From Bacillota bacterium (GTDB lineage Bacteria > Bacillota_I > Bacilli_A > RFN20 > CAG-826), in contig JAEWLX010000053.1 of the NCBI GenBank assembly GCA_023457325.1, positions 1 to 30,526 of the forward strand: a stretch of DNA of 30,526 bases, written 5' to 3'. Made by a program: the position numbers and the translations under genes. This document shows, piece after piece, positions 14,097 to 21,366 of the stretch. Within the stretch, counting starts at the first letter, position 1. The number at the start of each line of letters is the position of its first letter. The notes beneath the pieces are model-generated. The model searched no databases. It saw only the letters and a list, made by a program, of their open reading frames with translations, and was not told the origin of the DNA.

Positions 14097-15248
14097 ATGA
14101 ACGAAAAGGACAAGCTTAGGAAGGCAATCTTTACAAAGATTTACGTATTAGCGGCCGTCATTTTATTGTTTTTTGCTTTTATTATTATTCGCCTATTCGA
14201 AAACTCGGCTGAATTTTGGACACGCACTTATTATCGCTTCCTTCAAAGCGCCTTCGGCCCAGTTGTAAGTCTAATACCCTTTTCAATTGCTGAAGTATTT
14301 TTTATTCTTTTCGGAGTTGCAATTATCACATTAATAATATTGATAATCATTGATTGGAGCAAAAAAAGAGGTTTAGCCGGCGTTAATAAAGCTTTGACAT
14401 TATTGGTTGTAGTTACCTCCACCATCACTTACTATTTTTCAACGGCCGGGGTGGGATATGGTCGTTCTCCAGTCGATATCCCCCAATATGAGCAACAAGT
14501 GGAAAATAGCGAATACGTCGATATTGTCGAATACTTTCGTGATGATTTTAATGAATGCGCATCAGCCCTCGATTTTAGTGACGAGGGCGGAGTCATTAGA
14601 CCTTATACAATTAGCGAGATAAGCGAGTTGTTAAAAATCGAATATAGCCGCCTTGAATCCGATTATTTCACCGCTTATACTTCAAAGGTCAAATCTATGT
14701 TTCTTTCATTTCTCTTTCGAGAATTTAATATCACCGGCATTTCCTTTGCCCCAACTACTGAGCCGAATATCAATTATTTAACAACTGATTCGCAGCTAGC
14801 TTCAACCATGGCACACGAGATCGCTCATTCAAAAGGGGTAATGCGCGAACAAGATGCAAATCTGGTAGCAGCTTACATCTTACTTAATAGCGACGATCCT
14901 TATCTAAGATATTCAGGCTATTTCACGACTTTTTATAGTATTATCTCTTTGGCTAATTATGTCGGAGATAATCAGAAATATAATGAAATATATAATTCGT
15001 TATCGCCCGAGATTCGTAGCGACTTCATTTATACTCGTCAATACTGGGCGCAGTTTAAATTCCTCGACAATCTTGCAACGTGGATTAACAACCTCTACTT
15101 GAAGATGCTAGGTAATCAGGGCGTTTCATCATATGTCGATACCCCCGATGTCGACGAGACAACCGACCCGGATACCGGCGAGACAATTCGTTATATTAAA
15201 GAATTTTCTCCATTTCAAAAACTATATTTCTATTTTTACTACCTTTAA
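14097..15248 (+). CDS. DUF3810 family membrane metallopeptidase-like protein
   Basis: 383 residues. Three N-terminal membrane segments (about 14-32, 55-86, 98-115) precede a soluble domain on the outside or inside of the membrane. That domain carries a zinc-peptidase HEIAH motif (240-244) followed by REQDAN (250-255), where E251 could be the third ligand. This HExxH-x6-E arrangement plus the N-terminal helices matches the DUF3810 family, whose substrates are unknown. All residues needed for zinc catalysis appear present. The tail (about 350-383) ends in an aromatic-rich segment. It is convergent with the 215-residue membrane protein with 3 nt between stops. A TATAAT 6 nt before the ATG and no Shine-Dalgarno suggest leaderless expression. 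Confidence 0.8.
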   Translation: MNEKDKLRKAIFTKIYVLAAVILLFFAFIIIRLFENSAEFWTRTYYRFLQSAFGPVVSLIPFSIAEVFFILFGVAIITLIILIIIDWSKKRGLAGVNKALTLLVVVTSTITYYFSTAGVGYGRSPVDIPQYEQQVENSEYVDIVEYFRDDFNECASALDFSDEGGVIRPYTISEISELLKIEYSRLESDYFTAYTSKVKSMFLSFLFREFNITGISFAPTTEPNINYLTTDSQLASTMAHEIAHSKGVMREQDANLVAAYILLNSDDPYLRYSGYFTTFYSIISLANYVGDNQKYNEIYNSLSPEIRSDFIYTRQYWAQFKFLDNLATWINNLYLKMLGNQGVSSYVDTPDVDETTDPDTGETIRYIKEFSPFQKLYFYFYYL

Positions 15249-15251
15249 TTT

Positions 15252-15899
15252 TTAAACATCGTAAAGAGTTAATTTCTTAACGTATAAATATCCGCAGGTC
15301 GCCTGGTTATCAATTTCTAATATCGGGCTATTAAAGATAACGTCGAGATGGGTTATATTATCGTTTTGAAAAGTGCTTTGAAAATTTAGTCCTTCGGTTG
15401 CGCTTTCAATCTGATCATCGCCAACCACTTCCTCGTTTTCATCGAAAGCTTCGATAACATAGTTATCGCTTGGTAGTTCATCTTCGGTGTAGGTTTTAAA
15501 ATTGAATATACCAAATTCGATTTCAAACATGATTGCCTCTTGATAGCTGGCTACAGAAACGCGAATTATTGAGTTCAGTGTTTCCCAGCGAAAGCCTTGT
15601 TCGAAAACGAAAACGGGTTCTTCCAACGCAAAAGGAACATATGAATAGTAACCTTCAAAACTCGCTGTTTCGCTCGTGCAATCAAGAGTATGAATTAAGC
15701 GGGCTTGGTCATTATCATCTTCATCGGTAGTGTTCATTGCCCCAATGATAATCAGGATGAGAATAGTCACAGTCATTAAAGCAATAAAAAAGGCCGGGAT
15801 ATAGGAAATCCAACGACCTTTCTTTTTGAATATAATTTCGTCTTGGGAGGACTTATCAGAAGAAATACTTTGATTATTGCTGTCTTTCTTTTCGTTCAT
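15252..15899 (-). CDS. Unknown single-pass membrane protein
   Basis: 215 residues, not recognised. The first 30 residues are polar and serine/lysine-rich, presumably cytosolic. A single membrane segment lies at about 34-54 (IPAFFIALMTVTILILIIIGAM), then an acidic external domain rich in beta-prone and aromatic residues. Two cysteines (in DCTSE and ATCGYLY) could form a disulfide. The layout is of an anchored extracellular binding or sensing domain. The start has no Shine-Dalgarno: TATAAT lies 7 nt before the ATG. It is convergent with the DUF3810 gene at a 3-nt gap. No function is proposed. Confidence 0.65.
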   Translation of the reverse strand: MNEKKDSNNQSISSDKSSQDEIIFKKKGRWISYIPAFFIALMTVTILILIIIGAMNTTDEDDNDQARLIHTLDCTSETASFEGYYSYVPFALEEPVFVFEQGFRWETLNSIIRVSVASYQEAIMFEIEFGIFNFKTYTEDELPSDNYVIEAFDENEEVVGDDQIESATEGLNFQSTFQNDNITHLDVIFNSPILEIDNQATCGYLYVKKLTLYDV

Positions 15900-15906
15900 T
15901 ATTCAT

Positions 15907-15912
15907 ATTATA
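15907..15912 (-). promoter_or_regulatory. -10 box of the 215-residue membrane protein, leaderless arrangement
   Basis: Minus strand TATAAT (15912-15907), 7 nt before the ATG at 15899, with no Shine-Dalgarno between them. No clear -35 box. Confidence 0.4.
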
Positions 15913-15948
15913 AAACAACATTTCTAATAAACGAAACCCACGAATAAC

Positions 15949-16212
15949 TCATCTAACTTCTTTTTTCTTTTTCGGTCCCTTAATTGCAACAATGAGGCTT
16001 GGAATAAAGATGACAACACCAATGATGAATAAAGCCACCCAAACACCAACCATAACAATGAAGATGATAAAGGCAAGTGGCACAAGTGGATCGATACCAC
16101 CTTTAATGTATGCTAGTAGTTCCTGAACAGCTTGAATACCGAAAATAATTGCGACAATAATGGCGGCGAGTCCAACTAGAGCGAAGATAATACCAAAAAT
16201 GCGCTTAACCAT
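15949..16212 (-). CDS. Small two-helix membrane protein, unknown
   Basis: 87 residues, not recognised. Two long hydrophobic segments (about 5-32 and 43-77) flank a short polar loop (YIKGGIDPL), and a lysine-rich tail (KGPKKKKEVR) should lie in the cytosol. An AGAGGT Shine-Dalgarno precedes the ATG. It lies 69 nt after the 5'-nucleotidase gene on the same strand and may be the last gene of that transcript, since no U-tract terminator separates them. No function is proposed. Confidence 0.6.
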   Translation of the reverse strand: MVKRIFGIIFALVGLAAIIVAIIFGIQAVQELLAYIKGGIDPLVPLAFIIFIVMVGVWVALFIIGVVIFIPSLIVAIKGPKKKKEVR

Positions 16213-16281
16213 TGTGCTACCTCTTTTGAATTATGGTTGCATAAATTTTAAAAATGAACAAGTTATTAATGTTATGTAACA

Positions 16282-17799
16282 CTAACCCCAAGGATTGGGT
16301 GCGCCTGCATCGATAAACGCTTGATAAAAAACGTGGCGCTGGAATAAGTTTTCATCAGTGTGAACAATGCTTGTGTAATTATAGGACTCTTTATTGTTAA
16401 TGACAAATGAGGAAGTAACCACTCGATACATTGTACTAGGGGTCAAAGAATATTTATCGTTTCCCGCGGCGAATTCCATAGCTGTATTCCATCTTCTAAG
16501 TTGCGAGCCAGTCGCCTCAACGACAACAGTTGCGTTGTCAAAAGGGAAGGCTTTATAAATATCCGAATAAGTGATGTCGCCAACTGCCCACGATGAACGA
16601 GCTTCATTATATGATGAAGCGATGACATCATATTCATCAATATAGGCCTCTAATTGGGCAATGATAAACATTTTTCTAACATTACTGGAACTGATCACAT
16701 CGCCACTGGCAAAATCTGATTCGCTTGTGATTTCTCCGATTTTGTCAGTTTTTAAAGCACGAAGACTATCCGATGATACTGGTCCATCTTGAACGGGAGA
16801 ATCAAGATACAAATCGTAAATTGCTTTTACGCCTTCATCCTCGACAAGAGGTGTGACACTTAAGGGATTAATGTTTTTATACGAATCTAATTGATAGGAG
16901 TCGCTTTCGGCATCATAGACAAAGTCTACTTCGCCGAGCACTTTTCCATTTTCAAATGATTCGATGACAGGAACGACTTTAGAGTCAGCACCAACCATCG
17001 TCGCAATTGAATCATAGTGACTATGGCCAGTAAAAACGGCATCGACATATAGGGCGATTTTGCTATCGACTTCTTTATTGGCATCGTGAGTTGAATAAAT
17101 AATTATGTCCGAACCAGCGACACGAAGGCGTTCGGCTTCAGCAATAACCATGTTAGTGGCATTTTCGAAGGAAAAACCTTCGACAACAGCGGCATCGATT
17201 GAATTATAGACACCTGAGTCGATTGAACCAATAACGCTGACGCGGGCACCGCCGCGATTAAAAGTTGTGGAAAGGTATCCAAAATCGTATTGTCCTTCTG
17301 GATTTAAAATATTGCCAGAGAGGAAAGGAAAAGCCCAATCTCCTTCTTCTAAATTCATCGCATAGGCAGCGTTATCGCTTAAAACATCGGGACCCCAGTC
17401 AAACTCATGATTGCCAATCGACATCGAGTCAAAGCGCATTTCTTTCATAATATCAATCATCAGTTTGCCTTGATTAATATTCGAATCAAGGCTGCCTTGA
17501 AACATATCACCGGAAGAGACTAATACAACATCAGTTTTTTCTTCGGCTCTCTTCGCATTCACATAGCCGGCGACACGAGCCATGCCGGGCTCATTTGCGT
17601 CAGGCAAATATTCAATCGCGCCATGCGTGTCATTCATGTGAATGATTTTGATGATGTCGCCATCTTTGGGTTGGCCACTAAGCTGCTCATTATTAGGATC
17701 AACAACAACGGGAGGTGGTAAAGGACCATCGTTATTATCTCCGTTACAACCTACCAAAAATAGAGCGACTAAAGGTAATAAGATTAGTGATTTTTTCAT
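16282..17799 (-). CDS. 5'-nucleotidase/cyclic phosphodiesterase lipoprotein, UshA-like
   Basis: 505 residues. A lipoprotein signal with lipobox LVGC (lipidated C18) and a proline-rich spacer tether it outside the membrane. The N-terminal metallophosphatase has D57-x-H59 (HMNDTHG), D98 (SSGDMFQGS), GNHEFDWG (129-136), H238 (STHDA) and GHSH (258-261), a full two-metal site. The C-terminal substrate domain (about 345-505) includes GDITYSDIYKAFPFDN. Relatives strip phosphate from extracellular nucleotides for salvage. AGGAA precedes the ATG, which overlaps the upstream small gene's stop by 4 nt, tying it to the acyltransferase/DUF6320 operon; what it does there is unclear. Confidence 0.9.
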   Translation of the reverse strand: MKKSLILLPLVALFLVGCNGDNNDGPLPPPVVVDPNNEQLSGQPKDGDIIKIIHMNDTHGAIEYLPDANEPGMARVAGYVNAKRAEEKTDVVLVSSGDMFQGSLDSNINQGKLMIDIMKEMRFDSMSIGNHEFDWGPDVLSDNAAYAMNLEEGDWAFPFLSGNILNPEGQYDFGYLSTTFNRGGARVSVIGSIDSGVYNSIDAAVVEGFSFENATNMVIAEAERLRVAGSDIIIYSTHDANKEVDSKIALYVDAVFTGHSHYDSIATMVGADSKVVPVIESFENGKVLGEVDFVYDAESDSYQLDSYKNINPLSVTPLVEDEGVKAIYDLYLDSPVQDGPVSSDSLRALKTDKIGEITSESDFASGDVISSSNVRKMFIIAQLEAYIDEYDVIASSYNEARSSWAVGDITYSDIYKAFPFDNATVVVEATGSQLRRWNTAMEFAAGNDKYSLTPSTMYRVVTSSFVINNKESYNYTSIVHTDENLFQRHVFYQAFIDAGAPNPWG

Positions 17800-18137
17800 T
17801 TTGCATTCCTACTTTTGTAATTTGCGCCGTAAGTCGTTTTTGCAACTAACTTAGCGTTTTCTTTTGATCCGCCGACAAGATAAAGTTTTATAACGGTTGG
17901 ACATCTAAACAAGGCCGCAACGATTACCTCAAGTTTTGGAAAGTCGGTGTTAATTGTACGGGCCTTAAATCTTGTGTCTTGATTAATTTCAAACTGAACC
18001 GACTTTTGCCCTTTGATGATGCCAACAACGGCACCCTCATGGGTTATTTCGATTGTGACATCGCCAACCCACGAAGTTTGTTCAGGGCCACTGATGGTAA
18101 CGAGGGCAGTTTCAGGGTGATTATATTTCATATTCAT
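17796..18137 (-). CDS. Small beta-rich protein, unknown
   Basis: 113 residues, not recognised as a named family. The central part (WVGDVTIEITHEGAVVGIIKGQKSVQFEINQDTRFKARTI) has the rhythm of small beta-sandwich modules in Bacillota where an x-V-x-I-D-G-x-x-x-G-x-x-x-G-x-S-x-x-F pattern is common. No signal peptide or membrane helix. It starts 6 nt after the DUF6320 stop and overlaps the 5'-nucleotidase start by 4 nt, so it is translated with both. ATG 18131 (third residue) is an alternative start; neither has a clear Shine-Dalgarno. Confidence 0.65.
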   Translation of the reverse strand: MNMKYNHPETALVTISGPEQTSWVGDVTIEITHEGAVVGIIKGQKSVQFEINQDTRFKARTINTDFPKLEVIVAALFRCPTVIKLYLVGGSKENAKLVAKTTYGANYKSRNAK

Positions 18138-18143
18138 ATATTA

Positions 18144-18872
18144 CTAGATGTGAAATCTTCTTCCAAATTCCTTTGCAATTAGTTTCGGAGCAAAAATAAC
18201 AAAAACCAGCAAAGTAAATAAAGAAAATGAAGAAGCCGCGATTGACATAAATAACGAACCAAGTATATCAAAGGCAAAAACATCAATCATGATCAAAACG
18301 AAGGGAATTAAGCCGATGACGCAGAGCGAGAATTGCGCAATAACATAGTCCCGCAAGCGATGTCTTTGCGATAAAATGGCGATGTTTATTCCAAGAATAA
18401 AGGCGATTAATGTCGAAGGCATAGCGTAATCCAATGACCACTTTGCAATTTCGGAAAAGTTTTCTAAAAATTGCGAATCAGTCATTGTGGGTGATGCCGT
18501 AACAAAGTTAATAACGACTAAAAGAGCTGAAATACCAATTCCGTGAAGCATAAGTTTCTGACCAAGATGATCGGTTTTCCTAAAAGTATATAAACCAACC
18601 AGCCATGCATATAAAACTACCACCGCAACAATTAAAGACCAAAGAAATCCATTCCAAGTTAGGATGTTTATTAATACGCATATCGCAATAATAATAGGAG
18701 CAGAGATTGAAATACCCACCGCCCATTTTTTGCGCTGATTTTTAAATTTAATAAACGAGGGAAAGGATTGCTTGTTGCTTCTCTCCTTGCCGATTTTTAA
18801 TGAACCTTGGCAAAGAGGACACTTATCACCTCGAGAGGCAACGTGTACTTTGCACTCTGGACAATAATCCAT
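18144..18872 (-). CDS. DUF6320 zinc-ribbon membrane protein
   Basis: 242 residues. An N-terminal zinc ribbon (C4-x2-C7 in YCPECK and C18-x2-C21 in KCPLCQG) is followed by about six membrane helices spanning about 50-230. This is the DUF6320 architecture, of unknown biochemistry, which I recall as a frequent neighbour of condensation-type acyltransferases. Here it starts 1 nt after that gene's stop, and its AGGAGGT Shine-Dalgarno is made from the last codons of the acyltransferase. The tight coupling suggests the two proteins act together at the membrane, perhaps on a lipid or acylated product (inference). Confidence 0.78.
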   Translation of the reverse strand: MDYCPECKVHVASRGDKCPLCQGSLKIGKERSNKQSFPSFIKFKNQRKKWAVGISISAPIIIAICVLINILTWNGFLWSLIVAVVVLYAWLVGLYTFRKTDHLGQKLMLHGIGISALLVVINFVTASPTMTDSQFLENFSEIAKWSLDYAMPSTLIAFILGINIAILSQRHRLRDYVIAQFSLCVIGLIPFVLIMIDVFAFDILGSLFMSIAASSFSLFTLLVFVIFAPKLIAKEFGRRFHI

Positions 18873-18873
18873 A

Positions 18874-20169
18874 CTAGGCTACCTCCTCCCAATAATTGCT
18901 TTCAACTTCGACTTCGAGACCAAGCTTGACTAAATTGCGGAAAAATTGCATCGAGAAGACTGTGTCTCTTGTTTCGCGAATCATGCTAATTGTCATAATA
19001 TTGTTAAAAGTTATAACCCCGATGCCGTATGCACAATTTATGTCGTTTGATAAATTAAATTCAAAATCTTGAACATGTTCTGCCATGCTTTGTGGCAATT
19101 CAACAATTCCAATGTTTGACATGGTCAAAGTATTCAGGATTCCTCCATACATCATTCCGGCGATAGTCATCGCTGGTTTCTTAATAAATAGAGGGGTTAG
19201 ACGCATCGCCATGTTTCGTTCGGCTTGCATGTTAACATTAATATTTTCAATGATGCTTTCTTTTGTTAATCCCTGGCTAAAACTGTTCTTGACTTGGCGA
19301 AGTATTTCTTCGAAATCGCCGCGCTTTTCATCCTTAACGGTTGAGTGGAAAAACAATGTGAAATTGCGAAGTGATGATGACGGAAAAATGCGACGTAAGT
19401 TGATGGGAAGACAAATATTAACGCGATTGTTTTTAATCATGCGTTCGCCATAAACCTCGTATACCGTTTGTGTTAACAACGCCGATAAAAACTCTGTTAC
19501 TGTCGATTGATGTTTTTTGGCAATGTTGTGCAACTTTGTAGAGTCTAAGCGACCATTAATAACGCCTCGTCCTTGCCCGCTTGGAAAGCGAGAATCCTTG
19601 ATATTAAATGGTTTGGGGACAACATAACGCTTGTGTGGATTTTTCGTTGTGTACTTTAAGAAGCTGTCTTCGAGCTCGTCTAAGGATGGTTCCTGATAAA
19701 AGGTTAATATCTTACCTTCATCACTCAGTTTGTAGCCTTTACGCTCAAGATAACGATAAGCGAGTGATTTAAGAAAGGTGACAGCACCAGTTCCGTCAGT
19801 TAGACTATGAAAAACCTCAAGACTTATGCGGTTCCGATAATAGAAAACAGTAAATCGAAAATAGTTATTTCCATACAAATCAATTGTTTTGTTAATCCGA
19901 CTATCTTCAGGACGAACACGAGGAGTCTTTTTGTTCTCTTCGAGATAATACCAAAAAACGCCATGTCTAATCCTTACAAACATCGCCGGAAAGCGAGATC
20001 GCATATCAAGTAAAGCTTTTTGTAATATCTGAGGGTCAACTTCTTCTTTAAGATTGATGGCAAAACGAAAAACACAGCTATTACGCTTATTAATCATCGC
20101 TGGATAAATTTTCGCGGCATTATCAAGGCGATACCAATCTTGTGATTTGTCGATAGTTTTTTTCTTCAT
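18874..20169 (-). CDS. Condensation/WS-DGAT-type acyltransferase
   Basis: 431 residues with a chloramphenicol-acetyltransferase-like fold. The active-site motif HSLTDG (121-126; H-x3-D, H121 the base) is that of condensation domains, wax-ester synthases and alcohol acetyltransferases. Later landmarks are VNICLPINLRRIFPSSSLRNF and SNIGIVELPQ, typical of the second half of the fold. It is a single stand-alone domain with no carrier domain nearby, which favours acyl transfer to an alcohol or lipid over peptide synthesis. The leader contains a perfect 18-bp palindrome between -10 box and ATG and no Shine-Dalgarno. It heads an operon with DUF6320 and, 63 nt upstream on the same strand, an HSL-type esterase. 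Confidence 0.8.
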   Translation of the reverse strand: MKKKTIDKSQDWYRLDNAAKIYPAMINKRNSCVFRFAINLKEEVDPQILQKALLDMRSRFPAMFVRIRHGVFWYYLEENKKTPRVRPEDSRINKTIDLYGNNYFRFTVFYYRNRISLEVFHSLTDGTGAVTFLKSLAYRYLERKGYKLSDEGKILTFYQEPSLDELEDSFLKYTTKNPHKRYVVPKPFNIKDSRFPSGQGRGVINGRLDSTKLHNIAKKHQSTVTEFLSALLTQTVYEVYGERMIKNNRVNICLPINLRRIFPSSSLRNFTLFFHSTVKDEKRGDFEEILRQVKNSFSQGLTKESIIENINVNMQAERNMAMRLTPLFIKKPAMTIAGMMYGGILNTLTMSNIGIVELPQSMAEHVQDFEFNLSNDINCAYGIGVITFNNIMTISMIRETRDTVFSMQFFRNLVKLGLEVEVESNYWEEVA

Positions 20170-20178
20170 TAGTTTATT

Positions 20179-20196
20179 AGTCGTGTTAACACGACT
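20179..20196. promoter_or_regulatory. 18-bp perfect palindrome, candidate repressor operator
   Basis: AGTCGTGTTAACACGACT, perfectly self-complementary, sits just downstream of the -10 box (20209-20204) about where transcription should start and 9 bp before the acyltransferase ATG. No T-tract follows on the minus strand, so it is not an intrinsic terminator of the esterase gene. Size and position fit a dimeric TetR-type repressor, but none is encoded nearby. Confidence 0.6.
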
Positions 20197-20203
20197 TTAT
20201 CAT

Positions 20204-20231
20204 ACTATACGTGATTAAGACTTTTCCGTAA
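20204..20231 (-). promoter_or_regulatory. Promoter of the acyltransferase operon
   Basis: Minus strand TTACGG (20231-20226), 16-bp spacer, TATAGT (20209-20204). The -35 box lies next to the upstream esterase stop. Moderate match. Confidence 0.45.
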
Positions 20232-20232
20232 A

Positions 20233-21207
20233 TCATTTCGACTCGAAAAAGGCTGAGCGCAATGCATTAATCCTTCTTTTCATAGCTTCTTTTACTATCT
20301 TTTTTGACTGGAGCAAATCAAAGGCGTGGAAAGAACCTCTTATATAGTTTGTTTCTACTTTTACGCCATGTGTTTCAAGGATCTTGGCGTAATCAAATGC
20401 TTCATCGCGAAGACAATCGTATTCTTGTGGTTCAATATATGCTTGCGGTAGAAAGTCGAAACGTTTTGATACCGAAGGAGAGGCATAAGAAAGCATTCCA
20501 AAATGGCCCTTTTTCAAATATATCTTCCACATTTGCTTATTAAGCAACGAATTCCAACCCGGCGCATCATAAAAATCTTTAATTGATTGTGTTTTTTGGC
20601 GATGATCTAAAGCTGGATAGATCAGCATTTGAAAGCATATTTTGGGTCCGCTTCGGTCTCTAGTCATATGAGTTAGGGCTGCGGCTAGACCTCCTCCCGC
20701 ACTATCACCGGCCACAGCGATACGCTCCTTGTCAATTTTTAAGCGACTGGCGTTTCGATAAACCCATAAAAGAGCAGAATAACAGTCTTCCACTGGATAA
20801 GGGAAGGAGTGCTTAGGGGCGAGACGATAATGAACAAAGACGAGTTTTGCTTTTGCGCCAACCGCGTAATCGCGAGACACTTTATGGTGATGAGCTGCTT
20901 CGCGAATCATGAAACCTCCACCATGTAAATATAAGATGACCGGGGTAGTAATATTTGATAATTCTTTTGGCTCGTAAATCGTTAATCCAATTGTTTTCCC
21001 ATCATATGTCGGGATTCTTTTTTTGATTGTCCTAACGCGTAAATCCATGACCGGAGCTCTATTCGTAATTGAAATGGCTGTGTTGCTTAAAGCAATTTTG
21101 GCAGGGGTAATATTAATTGAACCAATCGTGATAAAACGAGCGTAATCTTTGAGCTCTCCCGCTATTTGATATTTCTTTTTCCAAGCTTCGGATACTAATA
21201 TTGCCAT
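20233..21207 (-). CDS. HSL-family alpha/beta-hydrolase esterase
   Basis: 324 residues. The hormone-sensitive-lipase signature is clear: HGGG (95-98, in LYLHGGGFM), YRLAPKHSFPYPVEDC (127-142), and nucleophile elbow GDSAGGG (167-173, S169). The acid is probably in EYDCLRDEAFDYA and the histidine in GSFHAFDLL. Such enzymes hydrolyse short- or medium-chain esters, normally in the cytosol. An AAAGG Shine-Dalgarno precedes the ATG. It lies directly upstream of the acyltransferase/DUF6320 operon, so an ester-forming and an ester-cleaving enzyme are side by side; a shared metabolite is plausible but unproven. Confidence 0.87.
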   Translation of the reverse strand: MAILVSEAWKKKYQIAGELKDYARFITIGSINITPAKIALSNTAISITNRAPVMDLRVRTIKKRIPTYDGKTIGLTIYEPKELSNITTPVILYLHGGGFMIREAAHHHKVSRDYAVGAKAKLVFVHYRLAPKHSFPYPVEDCYSALLWVYRNASRLKIDKERIAVAGDSAGGGLAAALTHMTRDRSGPKICFQMLIYPALDHRQKTQSIKDFYDAPGWNSLLNKQMWKIYLKKGHFGMLSYASPSVSKRFDFLPQAYIEPQEYDCLRDEAFDYAKILETHGVKVETNYIRGSFHAFDLLQSKKIVKEAMKRRINALRSAFFESK

Positions 21208-21245
21208 GTTAACCTTTCAAATTTCAGATTTCTAAATCTTTCAAT

Positions 21246-21254
21246 ATTTTAGCA
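21246..21254 (-). promoter_or_regulatory. Extended -10 of the HSL esterase gene
   Basis: Minus strand TG (21254-21253), one base, TAAAAT (21251-21246), about 38 nt before the ATG. No convincing -35. A 9-bp inverted repeat, TTTCAATAT (21239-21247) and ATATTGAAA (21290-21298), spans the divergent promoter region. Confidence 0.4.
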
Positions 21255-21292
21255 TGTTTAATCGTTGAGCATGTAAACGGTTCTTAAACATA

Positions 21293-21320
21293 TTGAAAAT
21301 ATTTCAAAAAGGATTAAGAT
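21293..21320 (+). promoter_or_regulatory. Promoter of the permease gene
   Basis: TTGAAA (21293-21298), 16-bp spacer, TAAGAT (21315-21320), giving a leader of about 40 nt. The -35 lies in a TTGAAA-ATA-TTTCAA inverted repeat (21293-21307). Confidence 0.45.
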
Positions 21321-21366
21321 TTACCTTACGGATTCATATTTCCGAAAGAAAAAAACGGGTAATTTT

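Noticed and set aside
15260..15282. Hairpin just past the DUF3810 stop as an intrinsic terminator
   Set aside because: The stem is short with one mismatch and neither strand has a proper T-tract after it; it is kept only as part of the convergent-junction observation.
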